Shown here: positions 1 through 11,914 of the stretch, piece by piece
How positions within the stretch are numbered: position 1 is the first letter of the stretch
How the letters are laid out: every line of letters starts with the position of its first letter
From: Metridium senile
Taxonomy: Eukaryota > Cnidaria > Anthozoa > Actiniaria > Metridiidae
Length of the DNA stretch: 64,000 nucleotides
Reading direction: 5' to 3'
Assembly: GCA_949775045.1 (NCBI GenBank)
Contig: OX459102.1
Coordinates: forward strand, 11,235,593 to 11,299,592
The notes under the pieces: generated by a model
Told to the model about the DNA's origin: nothing
Seen by the model: the letters and a program-made list of their open reading frames with translations, nothing else
Database searches by the model: none
Position numbers and translations under genes: made by a program

Positions 1-39
1 GTTTACTAACCATTTCCCTCTACTAACTATGTCTACACG

Positions 40-672
40 AATCCGATCCGGCTTAAACCGCATAGAAATATTTGCGTCCACACGAATCCGCGTATCCGGA
101 GGATTCAAGTGGAAGTATGCAGTTTCGGTGACCGGAACACTGGATTCGTGTGGACGATAGGCCGATTCGCATCAAAACGTATGCGGTTTCAAAAGTATCC
201 GGATCCGTGTAGACGGGGTCTTATTCTCATCGCGCATTCCAGCTCAAATATAACATGGGTCGTACTTTTCGTGTAGATGTTAAACGTGGGAAAAGGGAAC
301 TATTAAAAAAGTCGAGGGGAAACCGATGAAAGGAACGACCAGTTATATTAAAGCGATCCACCCGAAAAAGCAGCAAAACATGTCCCCCTTCTTCGAACAA
401 GCCGCACGCCTGATTTCTTGAAGGATAATTACATCATAAACATGAAATGTCTTCTGGAAGGGTTGAAGGCGTGTTGCAGTTGTAATGAGGATCCATTACT
501 TTTAGAAGATATCAAAATGAGAATAAGAAACTTTCAATAATTACAATATAAAAATAATTCTAATTAGACTTAGACCCCGGCTACACGAATCCGGATACTT
601 TTTAAACCGCATACTTTTTGATGCGAATCGGCCTATCGTCCACACCAATCCAGTGAATCCGGTCACCGACGC
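40..672. repeat. Foldback element with ~95-bp inverted arms
   Basis: Positions 125-220 and 573-668 are inverted copies of each other with a few mismatches; both carry the motif ATGCGAATCGGCCTATCGTC on the minus or plus strand. The roughly 350-bp spacer shows no coding sequence. A related GTCCACACGAATCC-type stretch lies at 40-110. This is the structure of a non-autonomous DNA element; no target duplication was identified. Confidence 0.7.
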
Positions 673-689
673 TACTTTCGTACTTCAAC

Positions 690-1340
690 TTCGGCGCTAC
701 TTTTAAAGACGTTGTTTTATATGGATTTGACTGACATTTTGCACTATTAATGACTATATATCTAAAATTGTACTGCAACGATATCACTCATTTTCATTTG
801 TTCTTTTGTTCTTTTGTGAGTTATACGTAATTGTGATCGTAGTTATGAAAGAGTGAAAACGTCAAGCAAAACTTCATTTTAATAAAAAGCTCGATCTCTG
901 CATTGCCTACTATTAATCAGAGCTTTCCACAGGGAGTTTAAATGGAGGTCCAAGGAAACATTCTGCAGTGTTACGAACATAATTTGTGCATGGCTATGAA
1001 ATGTTTTGACCATTTATATTTAATACACACGAACCAAATACACATTTAAATGTTTTCGTGATTTATTCGTTATCGAACAAATAACTTTTCTTCAAACCTT
1101 TTTCAATTGATGTACTAAACGTAGCAGTTTATAGTACATTTATTGGTTTTTATCAATCAGCTCAAATTCAAAAGAAAAAGTTGTTGATCGTTGCAATGGA
1201 AACTTTGATTAGCATAATTAAAACATCATTCAAAACTTTCATCCAAGACTGTCATTTGGTAAAAAATTCACATTTATGGGGCGAAGGTAAGATCATGTAA
1301 TTGCGAATTCAAAAAGGATGTGTGCGCCATGCAAAACTCC
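690..1340. other. AT-rich intergenic, nothing recognised
   Basis: No supported reading frame, RNA gene or clear repeat was seen in this stretch. Confidence 0.5.
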
Positions 1341-1344
1341 CTCG

Positions 1345-1795
1345 AGACACCTTAAACAGCCGGTGAAGATATTATATTAACATTGCGTGGCGTAAATGGT
1401 AACCGCATAATTATAAAAAAAACTATAACAGGTTTCATAGTTTTATTAAAATTGCACTGAACGAAATTTATCTGCATGTTTTTACAACCTTTTTTCTCAT
1501 CACGTAAGCATCACAAAACAGCATGGATAAAAAAACTTTTTTTATAGGGATGAAAAGAAAATTTCATGTACTTACATTGCCTAAATGTCCTGCTTTTTAT
1601 TCCATCTCAGAAAAAATGTATAGCCAATATATTTGGCCTAGTTGTTTTATTGAATCTCAATGTCGTCTTCTGTGGCGAAATCGCTCGAAATTTAAAATGG
1701 CAGGTGTTCGCCCATGCAATAACTATTTACTGTGTTTTTAACACAGCTTCAAATGTTTTTGTCAAAAGATATGGCTAAATTAATTAAGAAATTAA
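1345..1795 (-). repeat. Orphan copy of PAN-gene 5' segment
   Basis: This stretch is homologous to 9330-9680 and 11930-12265. The latter is the upstream region of the intact PAN/chitin-binding gene. Shared landmarks are TTTATCTGCATGTTTTTACA, CAGCATGGATA and, read on the minus strand, a conserved splice donor GGCAAT/GTAAGTAC. No PAN coding exon follows it here, so it is a stranded fragment of a segmental duplication. A second shared motif, TAAACAGCCG followed by GAAGATATTATATTAAC, starts at 1352 and recurs near 6963. Confidence 0.65.
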
Positions 1796-1810
1796 ATACG
1801 TCTTCTGTGT

Positions 1811-1945
1811 TTTCACGCGCTTATGAAATCGATGCGTTTGGGAGAATTTGAGAGCAGATTAGTCCAAACGCGATACGAAGTCGAGTGTTTGGACATGCTC
1901 GAGAATTCTCCCAAACGTATCGAGGTTTTCATAAGCAAGTGAAAT
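1811..1945. repeat. Imperfect palindrome
   Basis: The left part (CGCTTATGAAATCGATGCGTTTGGGAGAATT, here split by a few mismatches) is mirrored by AATTCTCCCAAACGTATCGAG at the right. It is a short foldback element with no coding content. Confidence 0.6.
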
Positions 1946-2394
1946 AATTTATAAAATAACCACGCGAAACGACAAAAAAATACCTTTCTATTCGTTTGAC
2001 GATGTCATTTCCCCCTACGTTGCATTTCATCGGAATTAAAATCACCAATAACCGCGCGCGAAAGATCAAAACTACGAAAAAACTTTTTGACCAATCAACG
2101 AGCGCGTACTATCCTAATTTTTTCATAAATATCAATTCGCAGGAAAACTGAATGTCAGAAGTGCCAATAGGCCAGATTTATCTCTACACGAATTCCCGAA
2201 AAGAAATACTGGATTACACAAACGAAATGAGAAGTTGCCATGCAATAAAAGGACAATTACAAGGAACTTAAGAGTGTTCTGAACGTTTTGTTCCTTCTGA
2301 CTTCAAGATAAGCTTAAAAGAGAGCTTAAAATAGTTCTGTGCCATCTATTTTCAATTGGCAAGATGTGCCGGTGACAAACGAATTGAACGAGTA

Positions 2395-2850
2395 GCAGCA
2401 AGAAACCAGCAAATAGAAACAGCAACACGAGAGACATTATCAAATCCATTCAAGTTTATCAGTTAATTATCCCTCCAGTAATTGTAAAAGCGAGTCTTTT
2501 GGTCCCCTGAATCTCGAAGATTATTTGACACAATAACAGCAAGAGCTAAAACAACTCAGAAGAGAACTTGCAATAGCTAAAGAAAGAGGGGCGATTTCAA
2601 AGTTTGGCCTGTTCATACTCGTAGGAAGTGACGACGACATGCTGGCTTGAGTGACTGTCGAACACTTTTTTTAAAACTCCTAAAATACATAGAGTCTGAT
2701 GCATCTAATCTCAATTATTATAGCTATGTGAGGGAGAAAACAGAACCTTCTAGTTCTGAGGATATATTTCCTTACCTTAAAAAAATGTCTAGAAAATGTC
2801 CTGACAGCAATGTAGGAGCACAGAGTATCTTAAAACCTATTTAGATGAGT
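2395..2850 (+). mobile_element. Possible decayed transposase fragment
   Basis: Conceptual translation gives short coiled-coil-like and FG-L-GSDDD-type stretches, reminiscent of the N-terminal part of PIF/Harbinger- or ISL2EU-type DDE transposases. Stops and frame breaks interrupt it throughout. The resemblance rests on a few residues only, so this is a weak call; it could be chance. Confidence 0.2.
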
Positions 2851-3930
2851 TTTTACTTAGTCGACTATGCCTTGGTCTTTTTGAGCGACACTTGGCATAC
2901 TTATTCAACATTTCAGTTGCATTTGTATCAGACATGAAAATTATATGAATCAATTTCTGATATGTTGGCTGGGGGGACTTCCCACTTAGGCATCAAGGGA
3001 AAGCATAAAAAGAATTTTTTTAATACCGCAATTATCATTCAATAACATACCCATACAATCCTCTTGCAGCTCTAACTGTTGTCGCATTAGTTTGCTGAAT
3101 AGTTATGACAAATACATCTTTATTTTTGGATAAATTTGGCCACAGATGTGACGATTTAATAAACAATAAATGGATAAATGTATACTGTAACAAATTCAGC
3201 AAAAGTTGGGGATATAAAACCGCCGCGAGCCTCTAGGAGACTATACCCACTTGTGCACCAAGGGAAAGCATTAAAAGAACTTATATGTGACACATTGACT
3301 GGTATAATTTATTTCCCAGGGGATATTTTTGCTTCAAACTACTTACTGGTAGACAGTATTGTAAACTATTAAATAAAGTAGAAAATTGTACTTATCCTAG
3401 GATATACTCTGGCAATACATGCAAATCATGAAATGATTCAAGTCTTAGAATTGTTGCATTCCACCATGCTGCTAGCTGGATTATATACTCAACTCATTGA
3501 GTTTACTCAAAATCGTCATTTTCGATTCTCTGCCAAACTTTCAAACGAATTTCAGCGATGTTTGCCTTCATGTAAGTCTTCCTAGAATCGAGATCATATA
3601 CCTTGTCTCTGTTTTCTGCCCCGAGGGCAAAATTAGTGAAGACAATTTACACATGTGCATGTCTTATATCGGATTCCTTGTATCAGCTCATTCACTGTTT
3701 ACCTTTATACAAGCTTCTTTTTAATTCCCTTCTGCTTTATTCTCTGGCATTTTTGCCAAACCTGTACCTGTTTTAAAGTAAGCTTTCCAGATCGAAGGAG
3801 GTCTTGTCAGATGAAAAGGATGAAAGTCGTTTGTTGATTCCGGCGGGTATGTTCTTTTTGGTTGTAGGTGGATGGTTGCTCTCGCAGTGGACATACTGTA
3901 GTGTGGTGTTAGGCTTTGTGTAGGGTTGGT
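2851..3930. other. Intergenic, nothing recognised
   Basis: Only short frames without recognisable domains were found. No RNA gene or clear repeat was seen. Confidence 0.4.
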
Positions 3931-3934
3931 ATGT

Positions 3935-4225
3935 GTAATTAAGTTCGGTGGGATAACATTGTCATTGATAAGAAATTGAGCTGTAGTGAGATCTGGAGAT
4001 GAGGTGCATCATGGTTAATCTTTGTATATGTTTTCCAAATTCAGGTTTCAATATAACGGCGTGTGTCGATCCATATACATGCGCAAGGTCCTAAAGTTCG
4101 GTGGGATAACATTGTCATTGAGAGGAAATTGAGCTGTAGTGAGATCTGGAGATGAGGTGCATCATGGTTAATCTTTGTATATGTTTTCCAAATTCAGGTT
4201 ACAATATAACGGCGTGTGTCGCTCC
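3935..4225. repeat. Tandemly duplicated 3' flank of PAN gene
   Basis: A unit of about 140 bp containing GTGGGATAACATTGTCATTGA and CATGGTTAATCTTTGTATAT occurs twice (about 3945-4050 and 4096-4205). A third copy lies at 10550-10650, below the second PAN gene. These repeats mark the downstream edge of the segmental duplication that produced the two PAN genes. Confidence 0.75.
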
Positions 4226-4344
4226 TTCTGTCCTCGACGTCTTGAATCATGTGCTCATAATGAAGAAGTTCTCGAGTGAGAAAATAGTGTGCAATTAACA
4301 TAAATAGTGATTTGAAATAAAAGACAATGTTGGGTAGCAACCAT

Positions 4345-4785
4345 TCAGCAATCATCCGCTTTGCCGATACAATATGTGTTTTTATCAAAACTACCTCCTG
4401 CTCGAGGTGAAGCAGTCGTAGCACTGGAGGTCTGGCTTGATGTTTTAGTGTGGTTATTTTGAGGAATAACACTCATGTATATGCTGTTTGGCTTTGCTTT
4501 GAATAACATCGGCTTTGTCAATTCTGTTTCGTTGCTTAGTTGACACAACGCGGAGAACAGATCATACGTGAAGCTTTTACAACCATATGTATCTTCCATG
4601 CATGCAATTAGGCACGTTTCTAAGTCCGATGCATTTAAGGCATGGTATTGATGGTCTAGGGCCATCCTAAATCGGGACAGACGGATACCGCATCCAGATC
4701 TATTTTCACAGAAGACGGTAAAAGGAAGAGGAAGAACAATCCAGATCATGAAAAAGAGAAACGACTTGAACATTTTCAGTACCAT
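4345..4785 (-). pseudogene. Truncated secreted PAN/apple-domain protein
   Basis: A 146-residue frame opens at ATG 4785. Residues 1-25 form a signal peptide ending ...FTVFCEN. A PAN/apple-type Cys pattern follows (LETCLIACMEDTYGCKSF, then a Cys before QLSNETEL), then a Thr/Ser/Ala linker. The frame stops just after CIGK. The paralogue at 11345-11899 continues at that point into a chitin-binding module, so about 100 bp has been deleted here and the C-terminal domain is lost. The paralogue's splice acceptor (CTTTTCCAG) reads CTTTTCCAA here, and the usual 5' segment is missing upstream. PAN domains bind protein or carbohydrate in secreted proteins. It might still make a short secreted PAN protein, but the broken acceptor and lost domain favour a pseudogene. 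Confidence 0.6.
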
Positions 4786-4799
4786 TTTGGAAAAGAAAT

Positions 4800-5206
4800 T
4801 GAAAATTAATTCAAATCCTCCTTAATTTATTATTCACGAGACATTGAGCGTGATTTTGGATGAGTGCAAATATATACTTGAAACCAGGGAAAGTAGTCCC
4901 AAAGCAACTGGAATTTTGAGTGAAAAAGAGTGTACGGCGGACTGGAACAGATTTTAATTCCAAAGACACCTTACATTAATTGTTCCAAATGCCCTAGAAA
5001 CTGGATGGACATTGCTATTTTATGGCTAACGTTTAACATATAAAATGTACTTATAAATCTTATGTTCATCTTGTTTATATTCCCTGCTTATTTATTCGAA
5101 ACGTTTCTTGACTTTAAGCTGTGAATACATTAATTTTATACAATGGGAAATTCAAATGTATGTTTTGTTCGAAGATTCGATGAGTTTTATTCGAAGATAT
5201 ATAAGG
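4800..5206. other. Upstream of truncated PAN gene
   Basis: AT-rich sequence, unlike the region upstream of the intact PAN paralogue. No promoter element or coding sequence was recognised. Confidence 0.4.
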
Positions 5207-5640
5207 TGTTTTCTAGTAGTTTTTAATGACCACACTTCCAATTTTCATTTAGAGAAATTGATCAAGTTTCCCTGATTTGATCAAGATGCATTTTGCAAAA
5301 ACATAGATCGAAGTTTTGATTGATATCAATTTCAACACAATTGGTGTTGTTATGACAACTTAAATTAACGTGAAACAAAGATGGCGGAAATAGGTTTTTC
5401 TAAAATATCTCGCATTTTCGATGAGCTTCAGAAAAATGACTAAATACTTGATATACTTCACATTCATGCGCTATTATTCTGACCTTTTTGACCGCAAAAA
5501 GAATGTTTTTGCAAATTATTCAAAATCGCTCTAATCAAACATTCTAATTATTGTCTGATTAACAGTGCATGAATGTGACGTTTCATACCTTTATAGTCAT
5601 TTTTCTGTGTGGTCAATAAAAAAACTACTGGGAAACACCT
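5207..5640. mobile_element. Foldback DNA element (TTAA-type ends)
   Basis: The left end AAGGTGTTTTCTAGTAGTTT is the inverted counterpart of the right end AAACTACTGGGAAACACCTTAA. The right flank reads TTAA and the left flank TATAA, as expected for a slightly decayed TTAA target duplication. The interior has no coding frame. It is non-autonomous and possibly piggyBac-mobilised. Confidence 0.6.
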
Positions 5641-5898
5641 TAAGTAAATCTATGATGGTTTACAACACTCGTCATGAACATGATTGCTTTCTCATTAATT
5701 ACTCATGAGTGTTTTTGATCACTGCAAAACGTGTGCTTGTGTCTACATACAGTGATTTTTTATATTCCTTAAATAAATACAGAAATCAAAATTGTCCGGT
5801 TTTGTAAACTATGAGGAATAACTGATATAATAATATCACATCAATTTGCTTCGGCAGAGGTTAAGTCCATTAAATAAGTATAGGAAATTACACCGTTC

Positions 5899-6022
5899 GA
5901 GAAGAATTGATGAAAAATACCGCGCGTATTTGATGAAAGTGAATTAATACCACGAGTGCGTAGCACGAGTGGTATTAATTTACTTTCATCAAATACAAGC
6001 GGTTTTTTTCATTAATTCTTCG
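5899..6022. repeat. Long near-perfect hairpin
   Basis: Two arms of about 60 bp (GAATTGATGAAAAATACCGC ... and its inverse ... CGGTTTTTTTCATTAATTC) meet near 5958 at GTGCG/TAGCAC. The core is CACGAGTGCGTAGCACGAGTG, which is palindromic. It is a foldback element. Confidence 0.75.
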
Positions 6023-6398
6023 ACAACATAGGTCACATCTAAAAAATACGAGTTTCTGAGAATAAAAGTGCAGGGCAATGAATCAATTTGAAAGCACGAA
6101 CGTTCCCGGATGTGTGCAATTAATTAATTGCACGGTATTAAGAAAAAATTCACAGTTCGTCATCCAATCAGAATCGAGTATTTTATTATAGATGTGATAT
6201 TAGCACACAAACTATCTCAACAATAATAGCCAACATGGTCTTGTAAAATCTGCGAGTAAAATGGTTGTAAACACCACGACTATTCAATACGATGGTATTT
6301 CTCCTATGCATTAATATCACAAACAAAAATAACGCAGAATTTTAAGCTAAAAAGACGTTTCTAAATTTATAGTTTTTGAAAAAATTAAAAGCTATTAA

Positions 6399-6960
6399 GG
6401 AGGCTCGAAATGGTTTTTTGACCGAGCGCGCGCGCGCGCGCGCAATATCGCCAATTTTACAAGACCCCTCTGACGCGTACAAAATGTATTTCTATTAATA
6501 ACAACACAATTAAATGGTAAATTTTTTTTATTTTTTGGCATTTTGTTCCAATTAATGTTTAGATTTAGTAGGTCTTTTTTAATAAAAATCTGTAATGAAA
6601 AACCATTTATATCTAGAAAAAATCATTTTTTAAATATTTTAAAGGTTTCGCATTACAGATTTTTTTTATTTTTCCTCAGTTGCAAGAACATGTAGGGAAC
6701 TAGACATGTACAAGTTTAAAAAAACTTTCACCAAAAGGATTTGGAGATATCAGCTTTAATAAAAGAATTAAAGGTCTTTTTTACAGCAGCCTGCTGTTGT
6801 CATGACAACGTCAAACGCAATAATTTAAAACAAATTGATTTTCTAGATCCATAAGCTTTAAAATGATATATCGGTTAACTGTATAGTTTCACAATAATGC
6901 TGCATAATATGCAATATAAAGTAGGTATATTGATATATACAGAAACCATTTCGAGCCTCC
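6399..6960. mobile_element. piggyBac-like MITE with TTAA duplication
   Basis: TTAA (6395-6398) precedes GGAGGCTCGAAATGGTTT, and the inverse ends at 6960 followed by TTAA (6961-6964). The 562-bp interior has no coding frame. A (CG)n run at about 6424-6443 lies just inside the left end. TTAA target duplications are diagnostic of piggyBac-type insertion, so this is a non-autonomous member. Confidence 0.8.
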
Positions 6961-7225
6961 TTAAACAGCCGTTGAAGATATTATATTAACACTGCGTGAA
7001 TGGTAAAAGGATAATTATAAAGAACCACAGGTTAGAAAGCACTTTTAAACTTGAGGTTAGAATAAAACATCATAGTTTTATTAACATTGCACTGATTTTT
7101 GTGTCAGAAAATTTGTAAAACAAGTACTACCGTCCTTGAATATCCCAAATTTATCTGCATATTTTTAAACAGCCGTTAAAAAATTATATTAACACTGCGT
7201 AAATCGGGTAAAAGGATAATTAATA
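6961..7225. repeat. Two partial copies of a TAAACAGCCG repeat
   Basis: AAACAGCCGTT followed by a TATATTAACACTGCGT motif occurs at about 6963 and 7167, and a third copy at 1352. The unit then runs into GAACCACAGGTTAGAAAGC, which reappears at 9241 after an insertion (see 7247-9237). Confidence 0.7.
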
Positions 7226-7246
7226 TACAAATTAGGTAATACCTAA

Positions 7247-9237
7247 TAGCGGAGCTCCCATGCAGTTTAAATTGTTCTTTCAACATCAATATGTGCATGT
7301 AAATAGTTTTTGTGCATGGGCCATGCCCAATCTAAACTGTAATTATTTTAGTTATGTAACCGCAAAAGACAACTACAAAATCATAGATATAGGTGGAAGG
7401 CGGACTTTTAATTTTATTTACATATTTTATTTACTCTGCGATATATATATTTTCGATAAAAATTCAAAAACCTTATTTATCTCGCATACAAAGTACTATA
7501 TTTTTCAATAATTTTATGCTGAAATTATGAAAAAGGTATTTTATGTGCATGATGAATTATTGACTAAAAATCCAAACCAAACCATTTTTGTTTTTAAAAT
7601 ATGAGCCTAGAAAAAAACTTCGCTATCGATATAACTTTTCTAGAGAAACAAAATTAGGGGTATTCACGCACGATATTAATTTTTAGATTTTACTTTTTCA
7701 GTTCAAATCACACAAAAATTCGTGACAGCGTGACTTTGTGTCACGACACGCGTACATATTGGCGTGTTTGCGAACGCCAAGGCACCTTCAAATTCGATTC
7801 AAACACAAGACAAAACGCTCAGAAAAATCAAGATTTTGAGCTTCATATTGACAAAAACGTTACTTGAACAAGTACTTAAAAGGAAAAAACGGATTTCTAG
7901 AACATTTCTATATAAAAAAAACCCTTTTCATCGCATTAGATTTACTATTGAAAAAGTAGTTATGGCAAATCTTCAAAATTCAAACAAAACACAAAAACGA
8001 CCTGAAAGTGTTTTTGAAGTGGAATTAAAGACCTCAAGTATCAACCAACACAGGATCGATTTGAAAAGAAAAGGATCTTAAAACAAGGTATTTTATTATG
8101 AAAAAGTTTGTGTAAAACATCATTTTGTTCTGTAAAAAAAAACAGGCTCGTTTAGTAACCATAAAATAGTCAATATTGCTAAATAAACCAAAGTTATTCG
8201 ACAAATTTTGAATTATATTTGTATTTTAATTAATCTTTAATGTTTACCGTTTATGAGTTTGTAAAAAGTACGTAATGAATAAATCCCTATTTGAATCGAC
8301 CAAAGGCAACGAAATAAAAGTAAATCTAAAGGTAGGAAAAAACCCTCCTTTTTTTATATATATAATAAAAAAAAGAAAGGATTTTTCCTTTTTAGAAGCT
8401 TATTTATTTCAAGTTTTAGGTGTTTTTTCACGCTCGTTATCAAACAATTTTTCTCTCCAAAAAAACTGACTTGAAAAAAATAATTCGTTGAACTTACTTT
8501 ATCGGTGATTATTTTCCTAAGATTTTGACGAATACATGTATGTACTTGAATCAGTTTTGATGAATTAAACATGGGTCATAGTTAAACTGCCAAGCTTGAA
8601 AATCCATAAATAAACTGTGCTGAAGGAAGCATTTTGAAGATAGTTTTCATAACGAATAAAGTCGCATCTTTTTCAAATCTTTTACTTTGCTGTAGTCTTC
8701 ATTCTTCTACGAAGTTGTATCCACAGACACGTGTTCTTGGCCTTTCATTATTTTCCTTTTCTTTAGTTAAATTTCCTCATTTTAGTCTCCTTCAAGTCTA
8801 AGTCTTTATTCATCCAAGAAGCTACAGACACGTTTTCTTGGCCTTTCAGTCGTTTTCTTTTCTACTGTTAAATTTCTTCATTTTTGTATCCGGCCCAAGT
8901 TTATTTTCTTCTTCGGCCAAAACTATCTTTGTTTTCTTCGATGTTCATCTTTCTCAGTTGATATTTTAAATATTGTATTTTGTTGTTGTTTGTTTGACTT
9001 TTTTTGTCGATAAAAGAACAACCTGCTTTCGATCGGGCTCTGCTATTCGCATCACTTTCCCGCCGAAATGTAACAGCCAATCAGTATCGCGATGGGCACG
9101 GACGTACGCCGTTGTACGGACGTGCGCGCCCGCGATCCTATGTGGTGTCCATGAAAAATCAACTCGATTGGTTACCATTTTTTCTTAAGTATGGTGCTCC
9201 GCTTGCACGGGCCTTCGGCCCGCGCGGAGCTCCGCTA
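7247..9237. mobile_element. ~2-kb insertion bounded by inverted ATAGCGGAGCTCC
   Basis: The left edge reads ATAGCGGAGCTCC (7247) and the right edge ends GGAGCTCCGCTAT (9237), an inverted pair. Outside it, a repeat unit that is uninterrupted near 7015 (GGATAATTATAAAGAACCAC) is split: its first half lies before 7225 and its second half resumes at 9236. The interior is mostly AT-rich. Its right end (9010-9235) is unusually GC-rich. Frames inside, such as 7764-8081 (105 aa, lysine-rich), have no recognisable domain. It looks like a DNA transposon derivative of unknown superfamily. Confidence 0.55.
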
Positions 9238-9239
9238 TA

Positions 9240-10010
9240 AAGAACCACAAGTTAGAAAGCACTTCTAAACTTGAGGTTAGAATAAAACATCATAGTTTTA
9301 TTAACATTGCACTGATTTTTGTGTCAGAAAATTTGTAAAAAAAGTCCCACCGTCCCTAAATATCCACAATTTATCTGCATATTTTTAAAACCTTTTTTCT
9401 CATCACATAAGCAGCAGAAAACAGCATGGATAGAAAAACGTTTTGACAAGGATGAAAAGAAAATTCAATTTACTTACATTGCCTAAATGTCCCCTTTTTG
9501 TTCCATCTAAGAAAATAGATATCGCTCACATACAGCGCACAGTTGTTTTGTTGAATCTCAAAGTCGTCGTCTGTGGCGAAATTGCTCAAATTACAGAATG
9601 GCAGGTGTTCGCCCATGCAATGACTATTTACTGTGTTTATTATACAGTTTCAAATGTTTTTGTCAATAAATATGGCTAAATTATAGCTTAATCCACAGGG
9701 TAACTGAATGTTGTGGCATTGACCATGGCCACTTTTGTTTCCTGCACTATTGTTTTAAGCGAATATTCGAAAATCCCTTCTCTTAATTTCTAGATGAATC
9801 TCCCCATGCTTGTTTAACTAGCGTCGGGAGACAATTTAATAACTGTCGCGGGTAATTGAAGCTGTGATTTCATATCATTGTTTTGAAACTTGGCATACGA
9901 AAACTCGATTGTATTAGAATTGGAAACATGGAATAAAGATAGGGGTCACCCGCGCTTGTTTTGAAGATAATTGTGGTGAACATGGAACATTTTAATTTAA
10001 CGAAAAATTA
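9240..10010 (-). repeat. Second orphan copy of PAN-gene 5' region
   Basis: Homologous to 11915-12600 over its right part (through AATCCACAGGGTAACTGAATG and CATTGACCATGGCCAC). The minus strand carries a conserved exon-like stretch ending at a donor, GGCAAT/GTAAG, near 9477. In this copy only, the stretch opens with an ATG at about 9617 and stays open to the donor (46 codons with no recognised domain). No PAN gene follows on the minus strand, so it is an orphan promoter/leader segment. Confidence 0.6.
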
Positions 10011-10534
10011 ATGTCGTGCAATTTTCCTAACTCATTCTCATTCTTCTCCAGCCAGGAGAGATGAGAAGGAAACTGATGATATAGTGTCGTTATACGTTAG
10101 AATATCATACTTCACAAATTATCCTCCAATCACATCCCCGTATTTTAGTGACGTGGCGATCCAGTCTTTGAGATGTTGACTCGAGATGTTTTGGAAAAAA
10201 AAAATTGAATTCTCGACTTAACTATTCTGCCATAATTGGGCTCGGGTGACTCGGATGAATCCACTAAGTGTATAACATTGCGACACTGTCGGATGTGCAC
10301 AAAGCGATCCCAAAAGAATGGGCTTTAAATCCATTAAAGAAGTTCTCGACAATAGATAGACAAACAGACAGACATATTTATTTGCACCTTTGAATCTAAA
10401 GATATTTACAACATATTGAATATTAATTATAAATAGATTGACAATGATCATCAAGAGCGTCGAGAAGCTACTGATTAGTGTGTTTTGGCAAGAGAAGCAA
10501 AAAGAAGAGAGTTACATCTATATATATGTGCGCA
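10011..10534. other. Intergenic, nothing recognised
   Basis: No supported gene or repeat was seen. Confidence 0.4.
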
Positions 10535-10690
10535 ACAAGGTCCTAAAGTTTGGTTGGATAACATTGTCATTGAGAGGAAATTGAGGTGCATCATGGTTAA
10601 TCTTTGTATATGTTTTCCCGGTTCAGGTTCCAATATCTAATGGCGTATATTGCTCCTTTTGTCCTGGAGGTCTTGAATCATGTGTTCTCA
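10535..10690. repeat. Third copy of PAN 3' flank repeat
   Basis: Contains GTTGGATAACATTGTCATTG and CATCATGGTTAATCTTTGTA, matching 3935-4225. It lies downstream of the intact PAN gene, about 660 bp from its stop, because additional sequence including a SINE has been inserted between. Confidence 0.7.
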
Positions 10691-10969
10691 AACTCATTAA
10701 TAATTCATTATCTCAGGGACCAATTACAACTTTGTATTTCAGTCACGTGCATAGGTCTTGATACACCGATCAAACACTAATTAAGACACTGTATAAATTA
10801 CCTTAAAAGTAACTTCTCATTCATTCCATAATAATTCACTCTCTTTTTTTTTCTTTATTCTCCACCGCTTTCTTCTTTTTTAAGTCTTTCCTTTTTTACC
10901 TGTCTTTCCTTTTTATTTACGTACCTACGTAACTAACTATTTGCCTAACATTTATTTGTATTTTTGTTT

Positions 10970-11045
10970 TATTTTAGACGTCCTGTGACACGAACCGAGA
11001 ACCTCTGGCTTGCAATTCTAGTGTATTACCAACTAAGCTAATAAC
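10970..11045 (-). mobile_element. tRNA-derived SINE head
   Basis: Read on the minus strand, TTAGCTTAGTTGGTAATAC resembles a tRNA D-arm/A box, and about 35 bp later GGTTCTCGGTTCGTGTC resembles a B box. The cloverleaf is not intact enough for a functional tRNA, and an A/T-rich tail follows. This is the usual structure of a tRNA-derived SINE. Confidence 0.5.
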
Positions 11046-11344
11046 GAATTCGTTGATAGTTTTGGGTTGATGTCATATTTTATTGATGTTTTGCTCATAG
11101 GTTGATACTAATTATTTGTGAAAAAGTTCAAAATGTTTTACTTAGTGACTTGTTTGAGAAGACAGATCAAAAACTCGTGCTTCTTTGATCATGGGCTCCA
11201 AACACCTTGACATTTCTCGGTGATCAAACACAAACACTCGTTTTTGATTACATTATCTCATGATGAAGAAGTTCTTGATCAGTGAGGAAATAGTGTGTAT
11301 TATAAATAGTGATTTGAAATAAAAGACAATGGTGGGTAGCAGCA

Positions 11345-11899
11345 TCAGCATAAATCGCATACTCCTGGTTTATCACTACTATAATCAGTACATTCACTGA
11401 TTATAATCTGTCCTCCAGGTATACACATGATATATTTTGTGCAATCTCCGGGGTAGGGATAATGACCAGGGCTGACTTTGCCGATACAGAATGTGTTTTG
11501 ATCAAAACCACCTCCAGCTTGAGGTGCAGCAGTCGTAGTAGCGGAGGTCTGGCTTGCTGTTTTAGCTTGGTTATTCTGAGGAACTACACTCATATATATG
11601 CTGTTTGGCTTTGCTTTGAATAACATCGGCTTTGTCAATTCTGTCTCGTTGCTTAGTCGACACAACGCGGAGAATAGATCATACATTAAGCTTTTACAAC
11701 CATTTGTATCTTCCATGCAAGCAATTAGGCACGTTGCTAAGTTCGGTGCATTTAAGGAATGGTACTGATGGTCTAAGTCCATCCCATATCGAGACACATG
11801 CTTACATGATCCAGGTTTATTTTCACAGAAGACAGTAAAAAGAAGAGAAGGAAGAACAATCCAGATCATATACACGAGATACGACTTTTTCAACATCAT
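11345..11899 (-). CDS. Secreted PAN/apple + chitin-binding protein
   Basis: The protein has 184 residues if started at ATG 11899. That ATG lies one base after a splice acceptor (CTTTTCCAG); an upstream 5' UTR exon ending GGCAAT/GTAAGTAC near 12055 fits, since reading through that junction gives an immediate stop. Domains: signal peptide (about 1-26, hydrophobic, ending TVFCEN); a PAN/apple-like region (about 30-100) with LATCLIACMEDTNGCKSL and the following Cys; a Thr/Ala/Gln linker (about 115-130); and a C-terminal peritrophin-type chitin-binding module (about 138-184) with six Cys spaced C-x14-C-x5-C-x10-C-x10-C-x2-C. Such proteins are secreted and bind glycans or matrix. The role here (mucus, cuticle-like matrix or defence) is inferred only. 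The truncated paralogue is at 4345-4785. Confidence 0.75.
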   Translation of the reverse strand: MMLKKSYLVYMIWIVLPSLLFTVFCENKPGSCKHVSRYGMDLDHQYHSLNAPNLATCLIACMEDTNGCKSLMYDLFSALCRLSNETELTKPMLFKAKPNSIYMSVVPQNNQAKTASQTSATTTAAPQAGGGFDQNTFCIGKVSPGHYPYPGDCTKYIMCIPGGQIIISECTDYSSDKPGVCDLC

Positions 11900-11914
11900 T
11901 CTGGAAAAGAAATA

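Noticed and set aside
8966..9240. Frames on both strands in a GC-richer patch
   Set aside because: Part of the right end of the 7247-9237 insertion; no recognisable protein on either strand.
10970..11045. Functional tRNA gene
   Set aside because: A- and B-box-like motifs are present, but the acceptor stem does not pair and an AT-rich SINE-like tail follows.
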